Shown one piece after another: positions 1 to 8,484 of a stretch of 9,091 nucleotides of DNA. Below the pieces are notes generated by a model. That model did no database searches, was not told where the DNA came from, and was given only the letters and a program-made list of their open reading frames with translations. The position numbers and the translations under genes are program-made. Source of the DNA: ZC4RG30 sp964456255. Lineage in GTDB: Bacteria > Pseudomonadota > Gammaproteobacteria > Steroidobacterales > Steroidobacteraceae. Where the stretch lies: positions 1 through 9,091 of the forward strand of contig CAYWDZ010000133.1 of the NCBI GenBank assembly GCA_964456255.1. Reading direction: 5' to 3'. Numbering within the stretch: the first letter of the stretch is position 1; each line of letters starts with the position of its first letter.

Positions 1-483
1 GTCGCCCTTGCGATCGGCCGTGTTCTCCAGCAGCCAGCGACCGGCGCGGCGGCCTTCTTCGACGAAGTCCGAACCGATCAGCGACAGGTACAGCGAGTCG
101 TCACTGACCTCGACGGCGCGGTCGGTGAGGATGACCGGAATCTTCGCGGTCTTTGCTTCGCGCAGTACCGGCTCCCAGCCGGTTTCCACCACTGGCGAGA
201 ACGCGATGACGTCGACCCCCTGGGCGATGAAGGATCGGATCGCCTTGATCTGGTTCTCCTGCTTCTGCTGCGCATCGGAGAACTTCAGGGTGATGCCGGC
301 ATCGGCGGCCGCCTGCTGGATGGAATTGGTATTGGCGGTTCGCCATTCACTCTCGGCCCCGATCTGGCTGAAGCCCAGCACGATCTGCCCGGAGTTGCCC
401 GCCTCCTTTTTCGCGCAGCCAGTCAGTGCCATGGCGCCGAGCGTCACCACCAGCAGGCCGAAGATTCTTCTTGTGTGCTTCAT
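1..483 (-). CDS. YtfQ-like sugar ABC transporter substrate-binding lipoprotein (partial, C-terminus off the left edge)
   Basis: The visible N-terminal 161 residues belong to a periplasmic sugar-binding protein of the type 1 periplasmic-binding fold. The sequence follows E. coli YtfQ (galactofuranose-binding) from memory: GFSQIGAESEW, KFSDAQQKQENQIKAIRSF, VVETGWEPVLREAK and a TDR segment that normally contacts sugar. The protein would capture a sugar and hand it to a membrane permease and ATPase, which are probably encoded further left. The start at 483 is preceded by an AGAGGG ribosome site. Residues 1-23 form a basic then hydrophobic signal ending in the lipobox LTGC (Cys23), so I expect a lipid-anchored protein, whereas E. 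coli YtfQ is a soluble periplasmic protein. It lies 46 bases after the FAH-fold gene on the same strand, consistent with one operon. The ligand is not determinable; a pentose or hexose furanose is plausible. Confidence 0.88.
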   Translation of the reverse strand, partial: MKHTRRIFGLLVVTLGAMALTGCAKKEAGNSGQIVLGFSQIGAESEWRTANTNSIQQAAADAGITLKFSDAQQKQENQIKAIRSFIAQGVDVIAFSPVVETGWEPVLREAKTAKIPVILTDRAVEVSDDSLYLSLIGSDFVEEGRRAGRWLLENTADRKGD

Positions 484-529
484 TCGTGCATCCCTCTTGC
501 AATCGCCCACCCCGTGGTCACTACACATA

Positions 530-1534
530 TCACAGTGCCACCACCGAATTCATCGCGAAATCCGGCGCAGCCACTGCCAGCGGATTCACCAGCGGCGCCC
601 CCAGCGCCGGCAGATCGATCTCGAAGCTGTCGCCCGGCTCCACGCGGATGCCATCAGCGAAGCTCAGCGTCGCGGTACCAAAGAAATGCAGGTGCACATC
701 GCCGGGCAGGCGGTGCGCCGCATACTTGAAGTGGTGGTACTCGAGGTTGGCCAGCGAATGGCACATGTTGTCCTCGCCGGTGAGAAAAGGCTTCTCCCAC
801 CGGACGGCGCCGCCGCGACGGATCCGGCTCTGCCCCTCGAGGTGCCGGGGCAATGGACCGGTGCGCAGCTCCGGGCCCACGCTGCAGCGGCGCAACTTGG
901 AGTGCGCGAGGTACAGGTAGTTGGCCCGCTCGGTGACGTGATCGGAAAACTCGTTGCCGATGGCGTAGCCGAGACGCAGCGGTACGCCCGCGGGTGAAAT
1001 CACGTACAGGCCCACCAGCTCCGGCTCCTCGCCGCAATCCAGCGCGAAGGAGGGTGCAGTGATGGGCGTGCCGCAGCCGACGACGATGCTGCCATTGCCC
1101 TTGTAGAACCATTCGGCCTGCACCCCGGGCCCGTTGCCCGCCGGCTTGCCGCCCTCGATGCCCCAGCGGAACATGCGGGCCGAGTCGGTCGCAGGTTCGG
1201 CACTGGCTGCAGCGGCCTTCTGATGCATGGAATCGCGCGTCGCCGCGCTGCCCAGGTGCGTCAGGCCGGTGCCCGAGACCAGGCAGCGGTGCGGTTCGGG
1301 ATGCGTGAGTGGCGGGAGCATGCGACCGGATTCGAGCAGGGGCTGATAGGGCTCGGTGCCTGCAACGGCCAGCGAGTGCGCCAGGTCTGCCAGGCTGTTG
1401 CCCTCGCGGGCACAGCGCAGCGCCAGCTCGTAAGAGGACTGCACGCCGTCCAGAATCCCGACCCGCGTGCCGGAGTCATCCACCCGGCCCACGCGCGTTT
1501 GCCCCGACTTGTCCCTGAACTGGATCAGCCGCAC
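530..1534 (-). CDS. AraD1/GguC-type FAH-fold protein, probable 2-keto-3-deoxy-pentonate dehydratase
   Basis: This 334-residue protein has the fumarylacetoacetate hydrolase fold of the AraD1/GguC group. Visible signatures are SGTGLTHLGSAATRDSMH (residues 88-104), the metal-ligand pair E-P-E (Glu170, Glu172), and Asp198 in GNEFSD as the likely third acidic ligand. Family members bind a divalent metal and act on 2-keto-3-deoxy sugar acids; in non-phosphorylative pentose pathways such enzymes remove water to give 2-oxoglutarate semialdehyde. GguC is also known beside a sugar ABC transporter in Agrobacterium, matching the binding-protein gene here. The start is GTG, three bases after the stop of the upstream dehydrogenase gene, with GGAG inside that gene's end, so the two are probably translationally coupled. 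The N-terminus MRLIQF fits the family. A hydrolase acting on a diketo-deoxy acid is the main alternative reaction. Confidence 0.85.
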   Translation of the reverse strand: MRLIQFRDKSGQTRVGRVDDSGTRVGILDGVQSSYELALRCAREGNSLADLAHSLAVAGTEPYQPLLESGRMLPPLTHPEPHRCLVSGTGLTHLGSAATRDSMHQKAAAASAEPATDSARMFRWGIEGGKPAGNGPGVQAEWFYKGNGSIVVGCGTPITAPSFALDCGEEPELVGLYVISPAGVPLRLGYAIGNEFSDHVTERANYLYLAHSKLRRCSVGPELRTGPLPRHLEGQSRIRRGGAVRWEKPFLTGEDNMCHSLANLEYHHFKYAAHRLPGDVHLHFFGTATLSFADGIRVEPGDSFEIDLPALGAPLVNPLAVAAPDFAMNSVVAL

Positions 1535-1537
1535 GAC

Positions 1538-2335
1538 TCAGCTCCAGCCGCCATCGACGATGAACTCCTGCGCGGTACAGGCGCGCGCATCATCGGAGGC
1601 GAGGTAGAGCACCATGCCGGCGATGTCCGATGCCTGCAGCGGATCCGGCAGGCACTGCATGCGGGCGATTTCCTGATCCATGTCGGGCACGGCCCACAGG
1701 CGCAACTGCCGCTCCGTCATGACCCAGCCGGGCGAGACCACGTTGATGCGGATGCGATCGGCGCCCAGCTCGCGCGCCAGGCCGCGGGTCAGTCCCATCA
1801 CCGAAGCCTTGGCGGTGGCATAGGCCGGGTAGCCGGAGGTCTTGTTGAGCCAGCCGGTGGAGCCGATGTTGATGATGGAGCCGCCGCCCAGCTGGCGCAT
1901 GCCCGGCAACACAGCCTGGATGGCAAAGAAGGCCGGGCGCTGATTCACCGCCATGCGCTCATCCCAGTATTCGGCAGTCACTTCCGCGGTGGCATGCCGA
2001 TCGTCGCTGGCCACGTTGTTCACCAGCACGTGAAAATCACCCAGGGCCCCGGCAGCGTCCCTGATGGCGGACTGCAACGCGCCGATATCGCGGACATCGC
2101 ATGGGCGGAACCACGGCGCGGGCTGCCCCCTGGATTGCAGCGTCCTCACCAGCACTTCCGACGGCTCGCGGGAAATATCCACGAACGCGACGTGTGCTCC
2201 CTGCCGCGAGAATCCGTCCACCAGACATGCGCCGATGCCGGAGCCGCCGCCGGTGATGAAGATGCGCTTGCCCTTCAGGCTTGGATACCCGGCGCTGCCG
2301 GCGGGGAACTCGGTTCGCGATTCCACCGTGCTCAT
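1538..2335 (-). CDS. SDR-family sugar 1-dehydrogenase, XylB-like
   Basis: This 265-residue short-chain dehydrogenase closely follows Caulobacter D-xylose 1-dehydrogenase XylB as I recall it: YPSLKGKR, ITGGGSGIGA, a DDRH..V..YWDER block and DGGW at the end. It should oxidise C1 of an aldose with NAD+ to the aldonolactone in the cytoplasm. The cofactor motif TGGGSGIG is at 28-35, and Asp53 after the second strand favours NAD over NADP. The tetrad is Asn131, Ser159, Tyr172 and Lys176, with the usual Ser-Tyr spacing of 13. The common NNAG motif reads NNVA (106-109). I place the start at 2335 because GGGAG lies 7 bases upstream. An in-frame GTG at 2407 would add 24 residues but has no ribosome site and nearly abuts the divergent gene. 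D-xylose, L-arabinose or another aldose are all possible substrates. Confidence 0.87.
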   Translation of the reverse strand: MSTVESRTEFPAGSAGYPSLKGKRIFITGGGSGIGACLVDGFSRQGAHVAFVDISREPSEVLVRTLQSRGQPAPWFRPCDVRDIGALQSAIRDAAGALGDFHVLVNNVASDDRHATAEVTAEYWDERMAVNQRPAFFAIQAVLPGMRQLGGGSIINIGSTGWLNKTSGYPAYATAKASVMGLTRGLARELGADRIRINVVSPGWVMTERQLRLWAVPDMDQEIARMQCLPDPLQASDIAGMVLYLASDDARACTAQEFIVDGGWS

Positions 2336-2422
2336 GGACGGGCTCCCGGGGCCAGCCTTGGACGATGCATCGACGACGCGGCTAGACTGGTGGCCCTCTT
2401 CATTCACGCATATTAGTCAACC
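2336..2422. promoter_or_regulatory. Divergent promoter region between the SDR operon and the aldonate dehydratase gene
   Basis: These 87 bases separate two divergently read gene sets of the same pathway, so they must hold both promoters and probably a shared operator. On the plus strand two weak -10 candidates are visible: TAGACT at 2383-2388, with TTGGAC 19 bases upstream, and TATTAG at 2411-2416. The second would place the transcript start at or within a base or two of the dehydratase ATG at 2423. No purine-rich ribosome site precedes that ATG. I see no convincing long inverted repeat to name as an operator, and no regulator gene lies in the window. Confidence 0.4.
2343..2347 (-). promoter_or_regulatory. 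Shine-Dalgarno site that decides the SDR start
   Basis: On the minus strand GGGAG lies 7 bases before the ATG at 2335. The alternative GTG start at 2407 has no purine-rich site before it. This is the reason for preferring the shorter protein. Confidence 0.6.
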
Positions 2423-4147
<1,725 letters not shown>

Positions 4148-4155
4148 CCGCCTGC

Positions 4156-4175
4156 GGCAGCGGCATGGCGCTGCC
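4156..4175 (+). other. Short inverted repeat after the dehydratase gene
   Basis: GGCAGCG at 4156-4162 pairs perfectly with CGCTGCC at 4169-4175 around a 6-base loop. It sits 8 bases after the dehydratase stop and 43 bases before the next start. There is no T-run after it, so it is not a classical intrinsic terminator. It could slow transcription, protect the 3' end of the dehydratase mRNA, or be chance in GC-rich DNA. Confidence 0.4.
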
Positions 4176-4218
4176 CTGTGCCAAGTTCGCGCGCATCACA
4201 ACCCAGGAGGTATTTTCG

Positions 4219-5082
4219 ATGAAGAAGCTTCTGTTCGTCGCAGCTGCGATGCTCTTCGCCAGTACAGTCCAGGCCGCTGCGCCGGCCTGCGACCGTGAGT
4301 GCCTGAAGAGCACCATCACGCAGTACCTTGACGCGATGCTCAAGCACGACCCGTCAAGGCTGCCGCTGGCCGCCAGGGTTCGTTTCACCGAGGACACCCG
4401 GGAATTGAAGCTCGGCGAGGGCTTGTGGAAGGACATCGAGAGCCTTGCCGATTTCCGGCAGGACGTCATCGACGTACGCAAGGGCGTGGCCGCGGTGCAC
4501 GTCAAGGCCATCGCCGGCGGCAAGCCGGTGCTGGCCGCGATCCGCATCCAGATGGATGGCCGGAAGATCGCCGGCGTCGAGAGCATGGTGGTGCGCTCGC
4601 GCGAGGAAGGCATGATCTTTGCGGTGGACAACATCGTGAAACCCAGTGAAGCCATGAACATCACGCCCACCGTCGCGCAGCGCAATACCCGTGAGGAAAT
4701 GGAAAGGCTGGCACTGCTGTATCCGGAAGGACTGCGCGTGGGCAGCTTCGTCAAGGCAGACGCGAAGTTCGATCCCAAGGCCTATCGCTTCGAGAACGGC
4801 CAGCTGATGGCTGGCCCCGGCTGCACCTTCTTCGCAGGCTGCACCAACATCCGCGAACAGACCGTGCCAACGCTGGCCGGCATGGAGGCGCAAGTTGCCG
4901 CAGTGGACGAGGAGCAGGGCATCGTGCTGCTGCGCATGAACTTCGGCAAGGGCTCGCTGATGCGCGGCACCGGCGAACTGTCGGTGTTCGAGATGTTCAA
5001 GATCTACGACGGCAAGATCAATGCCGTCGAAGCCTTCATGAAGGAAGTGCCCGCGGACACTCCATTCCTCTGGCAATACTGA
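4219..5082 (+). CDS. Secreted NTF2-like (DUF8021-like) protein of unknown function
   Basis: This 287-residue protein starts at an ATG 8 bases after a perfect AGGAGG. Residues 1-20 are a clear signal peptide (KKLLFVAAAMLFASTVQA), so the mature protein is exported. The mature N-terminus carries CDREC (Cys24, Cys28), followed by a segment of the form YLDAM..HDPSRLPLA..RFTED (36-59), ending with a GEGLW turn. I associate this pattern with NTF2-like proteins of the DUF8021 kind. A second cysteine pair, Cys202 and Cys208 (GCTFFAGC), may form a disulfide. The C-terminal part (255-275, VFEMFKIYDGKINAVEAFM) again looks like an NTF2/SnoaL strand-turn-strand. It lies 71 bases after the aldonate dehydratase in the same direction and may be read through from it. 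No catalytic residues are evident to me and I do not assign a function. Family assignment is from memory and moderate; that it is a real secreted protein is secure. Confidence 0.8.
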   Translation: MKKLLFVAAAMLFASTVQAAAPACDRECLKSTITQYLDAMLKHDPSRLPLAARVRFTEDTRELKLGEGLWKDIESLADFRQDVIDVRKGVAAVHVKAIAGGKPVLAAIRIQMDGRKIAGVESMVVRSREEGMIFAVDNIVKPSEAMNITPTVAQRNTREEMERLALLYPEGLRVGSFVKADAKFDPKAYRFENGQLMAGPGCTFFAGCTNIREQTVPTLAGMEAQVAAVDEEQGIVLLRMNFGKGSLMRGTGELSVFEMFKIYDGKINAVEAFMKEVPADTPFLWQY

Positions 5083-5091
5083 GACCGCTCT

Positions 5092-5111
5092 GGCACCCGC
5101 TCCCGCGGGCC
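5092..5111. other. Weak stem-loop between convergent genes
   Basis: Between the convergent stops at 5082 and 5116, CCCGC (5096-5100) pairs with GCGGG (5105-5109) around a TCCC loop, with a possible GG/CC extension. It lies where a bidirectional terminator would be expected but has no T-run on either strand. I treat it as a weak candidate only. Confidence 0.25.
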
Positions 5112-5115
5112 GTGT

Positions 5116-5310
5116 TCAGGTGCGCTTGGCGGGGCAGGTATTGATTCCCAGCAGGGCGTAGAGGGGGCAGAAACCCACCAGCCCGGTCAGCAGCGGGACC
5201 AGCCCGACATAGCCCCAGGGCGTCTTGGGACCCACAAACGCCAGCGACAGCACTGCCAGGCCGACGATTACGCGCAGCGCCCGGTCGATTCCGCCTTCAT
5301 TGGTCTTCAT
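5116..5310 (-). CDS. Small YgaP-like (DUF2892) inner-membrane protein
   Basis: This 64-residue protein matches the YgaP-like transmembrane domain family (DUF2892) over its whole length. The N-terminal MKTNEGGIDRALRVIVGL motif is followed by two hydrophobic segments (about residues 12-26 and 31-47) and ends with GFCPLYALLGINTCP, the family hallmark with two conserved cysteines. It should sit in the inner membrane as a helical hairpin. In other bacteria this domain occurs alone or fused to rhodanese domains; no biochemical role is settled for the stand-alone form. The ATG at 5310 has GAGGAG 5 bases upstream. That site overlaps the end of a possible small minus-strand coding segment just upstream. 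The gene converges with the secreted-protein gene. Confidence 0.9.
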   Translation of the reverse strand: MKTNEGGIDRALRVIVGLAVLSLAFVGPKTPWGYVGLVPLLTGLVGFCPLYALLGINTCPAKRT

Positions 5311-5319
5311 TTGGACTCC

Positions 5320-5475
5320 TCATCTTCTGTACTGCCCGGCGACCGGGCTGTCCGGTGCCGTTGTTTGCAGCATGATGCGCGCCGCTGGCTGCCAAGTCAC
5401 ATGGGTCAGGTCCGACGGGAAGAGGCCGGCGGGCGGGTCCAGCGGGCAGGCGGCGGCGGCAATCGCAGGTTCCAT
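5320..5475 (-). other. Possible small ORF or gene remnant upstream of the YgaP-like gene
   Basis: An open minus-strand frame from an ATG at 5475 to a TGA at 5320 encodes 51 residues; the stop lies 9 bases before the YgaP-like start and overlaps its ribosome site, as in an operon. Counting codons, 40 of 51 end in G or C. The same frame continues open upstream, where the 16 codons just before the ATG all end in G or C. This looks coding-like, but no good ribosome site precedes the ATG, no in-frame alternative start is convincing, and I recognise no family. It may be the 3' end of a gene whose front was lost, or chance in GC-rich DNA. Confidence 0.25.
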
Positions 5476-5518
5476 GGTGCGCTGCAGCGCCCGGCAGAAG
5501 TTGAGGCACTGGAAGGGC

Positions 5519-5547
5519 TTGTTCGCGGCGGGAGGGCTGCATATACT
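5519..5547 (+). promoter_or_regulatory. Sigma-70 promoter of the ribosomal protein operon
   Basis: TTGTTC at 5519-5524 and TATACT at 5542-5547 are separated by exactly 17 bases. This is close to the sigma-70 consensus (4 of 6 and 5 of 6 matches) and clearly the best promoter in this gap. The transcript would begin near 5554, followed by CGCCC and a T-run. It reads into rplC 189 bases downstream, with no gene in between on the plus strand. A GC-rich discriminator (GCGCGC) after the -10 fits growth-rate and ppGpp-sensitive ribosomal promoters; that control is inferred. Confidence 0.7.
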
Positions 5548-5553
5548 GCGCGC

Positions 5554-5735
5554 CCTTTTTGCCGTCGGCTGTTCCGGCGGCCCGCGTTCACGGACGTGGA
5601 ATCGGGAACGGTTGGCCACTTCACGACAAGGCCAAGACCACTCGAGCCTCGTGAGCCCCCTTATCCGGGCGGCTTGCCTGTCTCGCGTTCGTTCCAGGAT
5701 TTCCCGCCCGCGCACGCCGAACTGAGGATTGCGCG
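5554..5735 (+). promoter_or_regulatory. Structured 5' leader of the rplC operon
   Basis: About 180 bases lie between the predicted transcript start and rplC. Hand pairing gives three helices. GCCGTCGG (5561-5568) pairs with CCGGCGGC (5574-5581), with one G-U pair and a 5-base loop. GGTTGGCC (5610-5617) pairs with GGCCAAGACC (5630-5639), with a 2-base bulge. CGGGCGG (5666-5672) pairs with CCGCCCG (5704-5710) around a large loop. The E. coli S10 operon leader has a similar length (about 170 bases) and is the target of L4 autoregulation, and L4 is encoded in this operon, so an L4-responsive leader is a reasonable inference. TGAGGA at 5723-5728 is the rplC ribosome site, 7 bases from the start. 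Confidence 0.45.
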
Positions 5736-6437
5736 ATGACTATCGGTCTGGTCGGCCGCAAGTGCGGCATGACACGAATCTTTACGGAAGCCGGCGAATC
5801 CGTGCCTGTCACGGTCGTTGAGGTGCTGACCAATCGGGTTACCCAGGTCAAGGGTGATGCTGACGGTTACCGCGCCATCCAGGTTACGTACGGGAAGAAG
5901 CGCCCGCAGCTGCTTTCCAGGGCGGTGGCCGGCCATTACGCGAAGGCGAAGGTTGAGCCCGGCCGTTCACTGGTGGAATTCCGGCTTGCCGACGGCGAAG
6001 GCACAGATGTGCAGCCGGGCACCGAGTTCACTGCCGGGATCTTCAAGGCCGGTCAGCTGGTGGATGTCACCGGCACCACCGTCGGCAAGGGTTATGCCGG
6101 CACGATGAAGCGGCACAACTTCGCGGGCGGCCCGGCCTCGCATGGTCATTCGGTCACGCATCGCGCCCCTGGTTCCATCGGCCAGCGCCAGACGCCGGGC
6201 CGCGTGTTCAAGGGCAAGCGCATGTCGGGCCATATGGGCGTACTGCGCCGGACCATCGAGAACCTGCGCGTGGTCGAGATCGACGTGGCGCGCAACCTGC
6301 TGCTGATCAGTGGTGCGGTACCGGGCAGCGAGGGCGGCGAAGTGATCGTGCGGCCCTCGGTGAAGGCGGCACGACTGGCGCGTCGCAAGAGCATCACGCC
6401 GAACAAGAAAGCCGAAGCCGCCAAGGGCAAGAAGTAA
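5736..6437 (+). CDS. rplC: 50S ribosomal protein L3
   Basis: L3 is an early-assembly 23S rRNA-binding protein of the large subunit near the peptidyl transferase centre. The sequence begins TIGLVGRKCGMTRIFTEAG and has the central finger GSIGQRQTPGRVFKGKRMSGHMG (147-169). Gln152 corresponds to E. coli Gln150, the glutamine methylated by PrmB. The core ends with RPSVKA near residue 211, as in the 209-residue E. coli protein. A further 22 residues rich in lysine and arginine follow, giving 233 in total. This is the first gene after the operon promoter; rpsJ, which usually precedes it, is missing here. Confidence 0.99.
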   Translation: MTIGLVGRKCGMTRIFTEAGESVPVTVVEVLTNRVTQVKGDADGYRAIQVTYGKKRPQLLSRAVAGHYAKAKVEPGRSLVEFRLADGEGTDVQPGTEFTAGIFKAGQLVDVTGTTVGKGYAGTMKRHNFAGGPASHGHSVTHRAPGSIGQRQTPGRVFKGKRMSGHMGVLRRTIENLRVVEIDVARNLLLISGAVPGSEGGEVIVRPSVKAARLARRKSITPNKKAEAAKGKK

Positions 6438-6446
6438 GGCAAGGAC

Positions 6447-7052
6447 ATGAAGCTTAAAGTCGCCAATGGCGGCGCCGAACTGTCGGTTTCCGACACGACC
6501 TTCGGCGCCGAGTACAACGAAGCGCTGGTGCATCAGCTGATCACCGCCTACCAGGCGGGTGGTCGCGCCGGCACCAAGCGGCAGAAGAGCCGTGCGGAAG
6601 TGCGTGGTGGTGGTCGCAAGCCGCATGCGCAGAAGGGCACGGGCCAGGCCCGCGCCGGTTCGACCCGCGGCCCGATCTGGGTCGGTGGCGGTCGTGCGTT
6701 CGCCGCGCGCCCGCGCGACTTCACGCAGAAGGTCAATCGCAAGATGTATCGCGCCGGGCTGCGCTCGATGCTGGCCCAGCTGGCTCGTACCGACCGTCTG
6801 GTCGTTACCCAGTCGCTGTCGGTGGCCGAGCCGCGCACGAAGCTGCTGGTCGATGAGCTGAAGAAGCTGTCGCTGGAATCCGCGCTGATCGTGATCGAGG
6901 CCCAGGACGAGAAGCTGCAGCTTGCTGCGCGCAACCTGCCGCACGTCGAGGTGATCACCGTGGCCGAGGTCAATCCGCTGGCTCTGGCCGCCTTCGACAA
7001 GGTGTTGCTGACTGTCGGCGCCGTGAAGCTGATCGAGGAGCGTCTGCAATGA
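6447..7052 (+). CDS. rplD: 50S ribosomal protein L4
   Basis: L4 binds 23S rRNA and its long loop lines the peptide exit tunnel. The 201-residue length equals that of E. coli L4. The tunnel loop is visible at about residues 40-95, with GGGRKPHAQKGTGQARAG and RGPIWVGGGRAFAARPRDF. In E. coli L4 also represses its own operon through the S10 leader, which is relevant to the structured leader upstream of rplC. TAAGG, overlapping the rplC stop, lies 7 bases before this start. The end overlaps rplW by four bases (ATGA), so L4 and L23 are probably translationally coupled. Confidence 0.99.
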   Translation: MKLKVANGGAELSVSDTTFGAEYNEALVHQLITAYQAGGRAGTKRQKSRAEVRGGGRKPHAQKGTGQARAGSTRGPIWVGGGRAFAARPRDFTQKVNRKMYRAGLRSMLAQLARTDRLVVTQSLSVAEPRTKLLVDELKKLSLESALIVIEAQDEKLQLAARNLPHVEVITVAEVNPLALAAFDKVLLTVGAVKLIEERLQ

Positions 7053-7354
7053 GCCGCGAGCGTCTCGCCACCGTGCTGGTGGCTCCGCACATCACCGAGA
7101 AGACCGCGCTGGCGATGCAGAACGCGAACCAGTATGCGTTCCGCGTACGCCGCGACGCCAACAAGACCGAGATCAGGCAGGCCGTCGAGATGATGTTCGA
7201 CGTCAAGGTTGCCGGCGTGCAGGTCGCCAACGAGCCTGGCAAGGACCGCCGCTTTGGCGCGCGCATCGGTCGCACGCAGGACTGGAAGAAGGCCTACGTG
7301 AAACTGGCTGAAGGCCAGGCCATCGATTACGAAGCCCAGGCTTTGAGGAAGTAA
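7049..7354 (+). CDS. rplW: 50S ribosomal protein L23
   Basis: L23 lies at the tunnel exit and docks trigger factor and the signal recognition particle. This 101-residue protein has the family core: LVAPHITEKTALAM near the N-terminus, YAFRVRRDANKTEIRQAVE (28-46) and a C-terminal DWKKAYVKLAEG. The start overlaps the rplD stop by four bases and uses GAGGAG inside rplD, 8 bases upstream. Length is one residue more than E. coli L23. Confidence 0.99.
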   Translation: MSRERLATVLVAPHITEKTALAMQNANQYAFRVRRDANKTEIRQAVEMMFDVKVAGVQVANEPGKDRRFGARIGRTQDWKKAYVKLAEGQAIDYEAQALRK

Positions 7355-7363
7355 GGACCCGCC

Positions 7364-8188
<825 letters not shown>

Positions 8189-8191
8189 ACA

Positions 8192-8473
8192 GTGCCACGC
8201 TCACTGAGAAAGGGTCCGTTCGTGGACCTGCACCTCGCGAAGAAGGTGGAAACGGCCATGGCCAAGAACGATCGCAAGCCGATCAAGACCTGGTCGCGCC
8301 GCTCGATGGTCATTCCCGACATGGTTGGCCTGACCATCGCCGTGCACAACGGCAAGCAGCATGTGCCGGTGCTGGTCACCGAGAACATGGTCGGTCACAA
8401 GCTCGGTGAGTTCTCGCCGACGCGCATCTTCAAGGGTCACGGCGGCGACAGGAAAGTCGCGGCTCCGACCTGA
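8192..8473 (+). CDS. rpsS: 30S ribosomal protein S19
   Basis: S19 sits in the head of the small subunit and, with S13, contacts tRNA and the bridge to L5. The 93-residue protein begins PRSLRKGPFVDLHLAKKV and contains TWSRRSMVIPDMVGLTIAVHNGKQHVPV and GHKLGEF.PTR, all hallmarks. The start is GTG, three bases after the rplB stop, with GGAGGAA at 8178-8184 inside rplB as a strong ribosome site 7 bases away. GTG at this position agrees with the family N-terminus. Confidence 0.99.
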   Translation: MPRSLRKGPFVDLHLAKKVETAMAKNDRKPIKTWSRRSMVIPDMVGLTIAVHNGKQHVPVLVTENMVGHKLGEFSPTRIFKGHGGDRKVAAPT

Positions 8474-8484
8474 AGGCCAACGCA

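Noticed and set aside
2336..2407. An N-terminal extension of the SDR protein from a GTG at 2407
   Set aside because: There is no ribosome site before the GTG, it would leave only 15 bases to the divergent gene, and the ATG at 2335 has a good GGGAG and fits the family length better.
1223..2416. A 397-codon plus-strand open frame opposite the FAH-fold and SDR genes
   Set aside because: It spans two real genes and their junction on the other strand and shows no family motif; the SDR and FAH signatures are on the minus strand.
4156..4175. A classical intrinsic terminator after the dehydratase gene
   Set aside because: The 7-bp stem is perfect but no T-run follows, so it is listed only as an inverted repeat.
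5311..5739. A 142-codon plus-strand open frame in the gap before rplC
   Set aside because: It begins at a TTG with no ribosome site, crosses the operon promoter and leader, is Arg/Gly-rich low-information sequence and overlaps the rplC start; I recognise no homologue.
5967..7049. A 360-codon minus-strand open frame opposite rplC and rplD
   Set aside because: It is the mirror of two clear ribosomal protein genes, without motifs.
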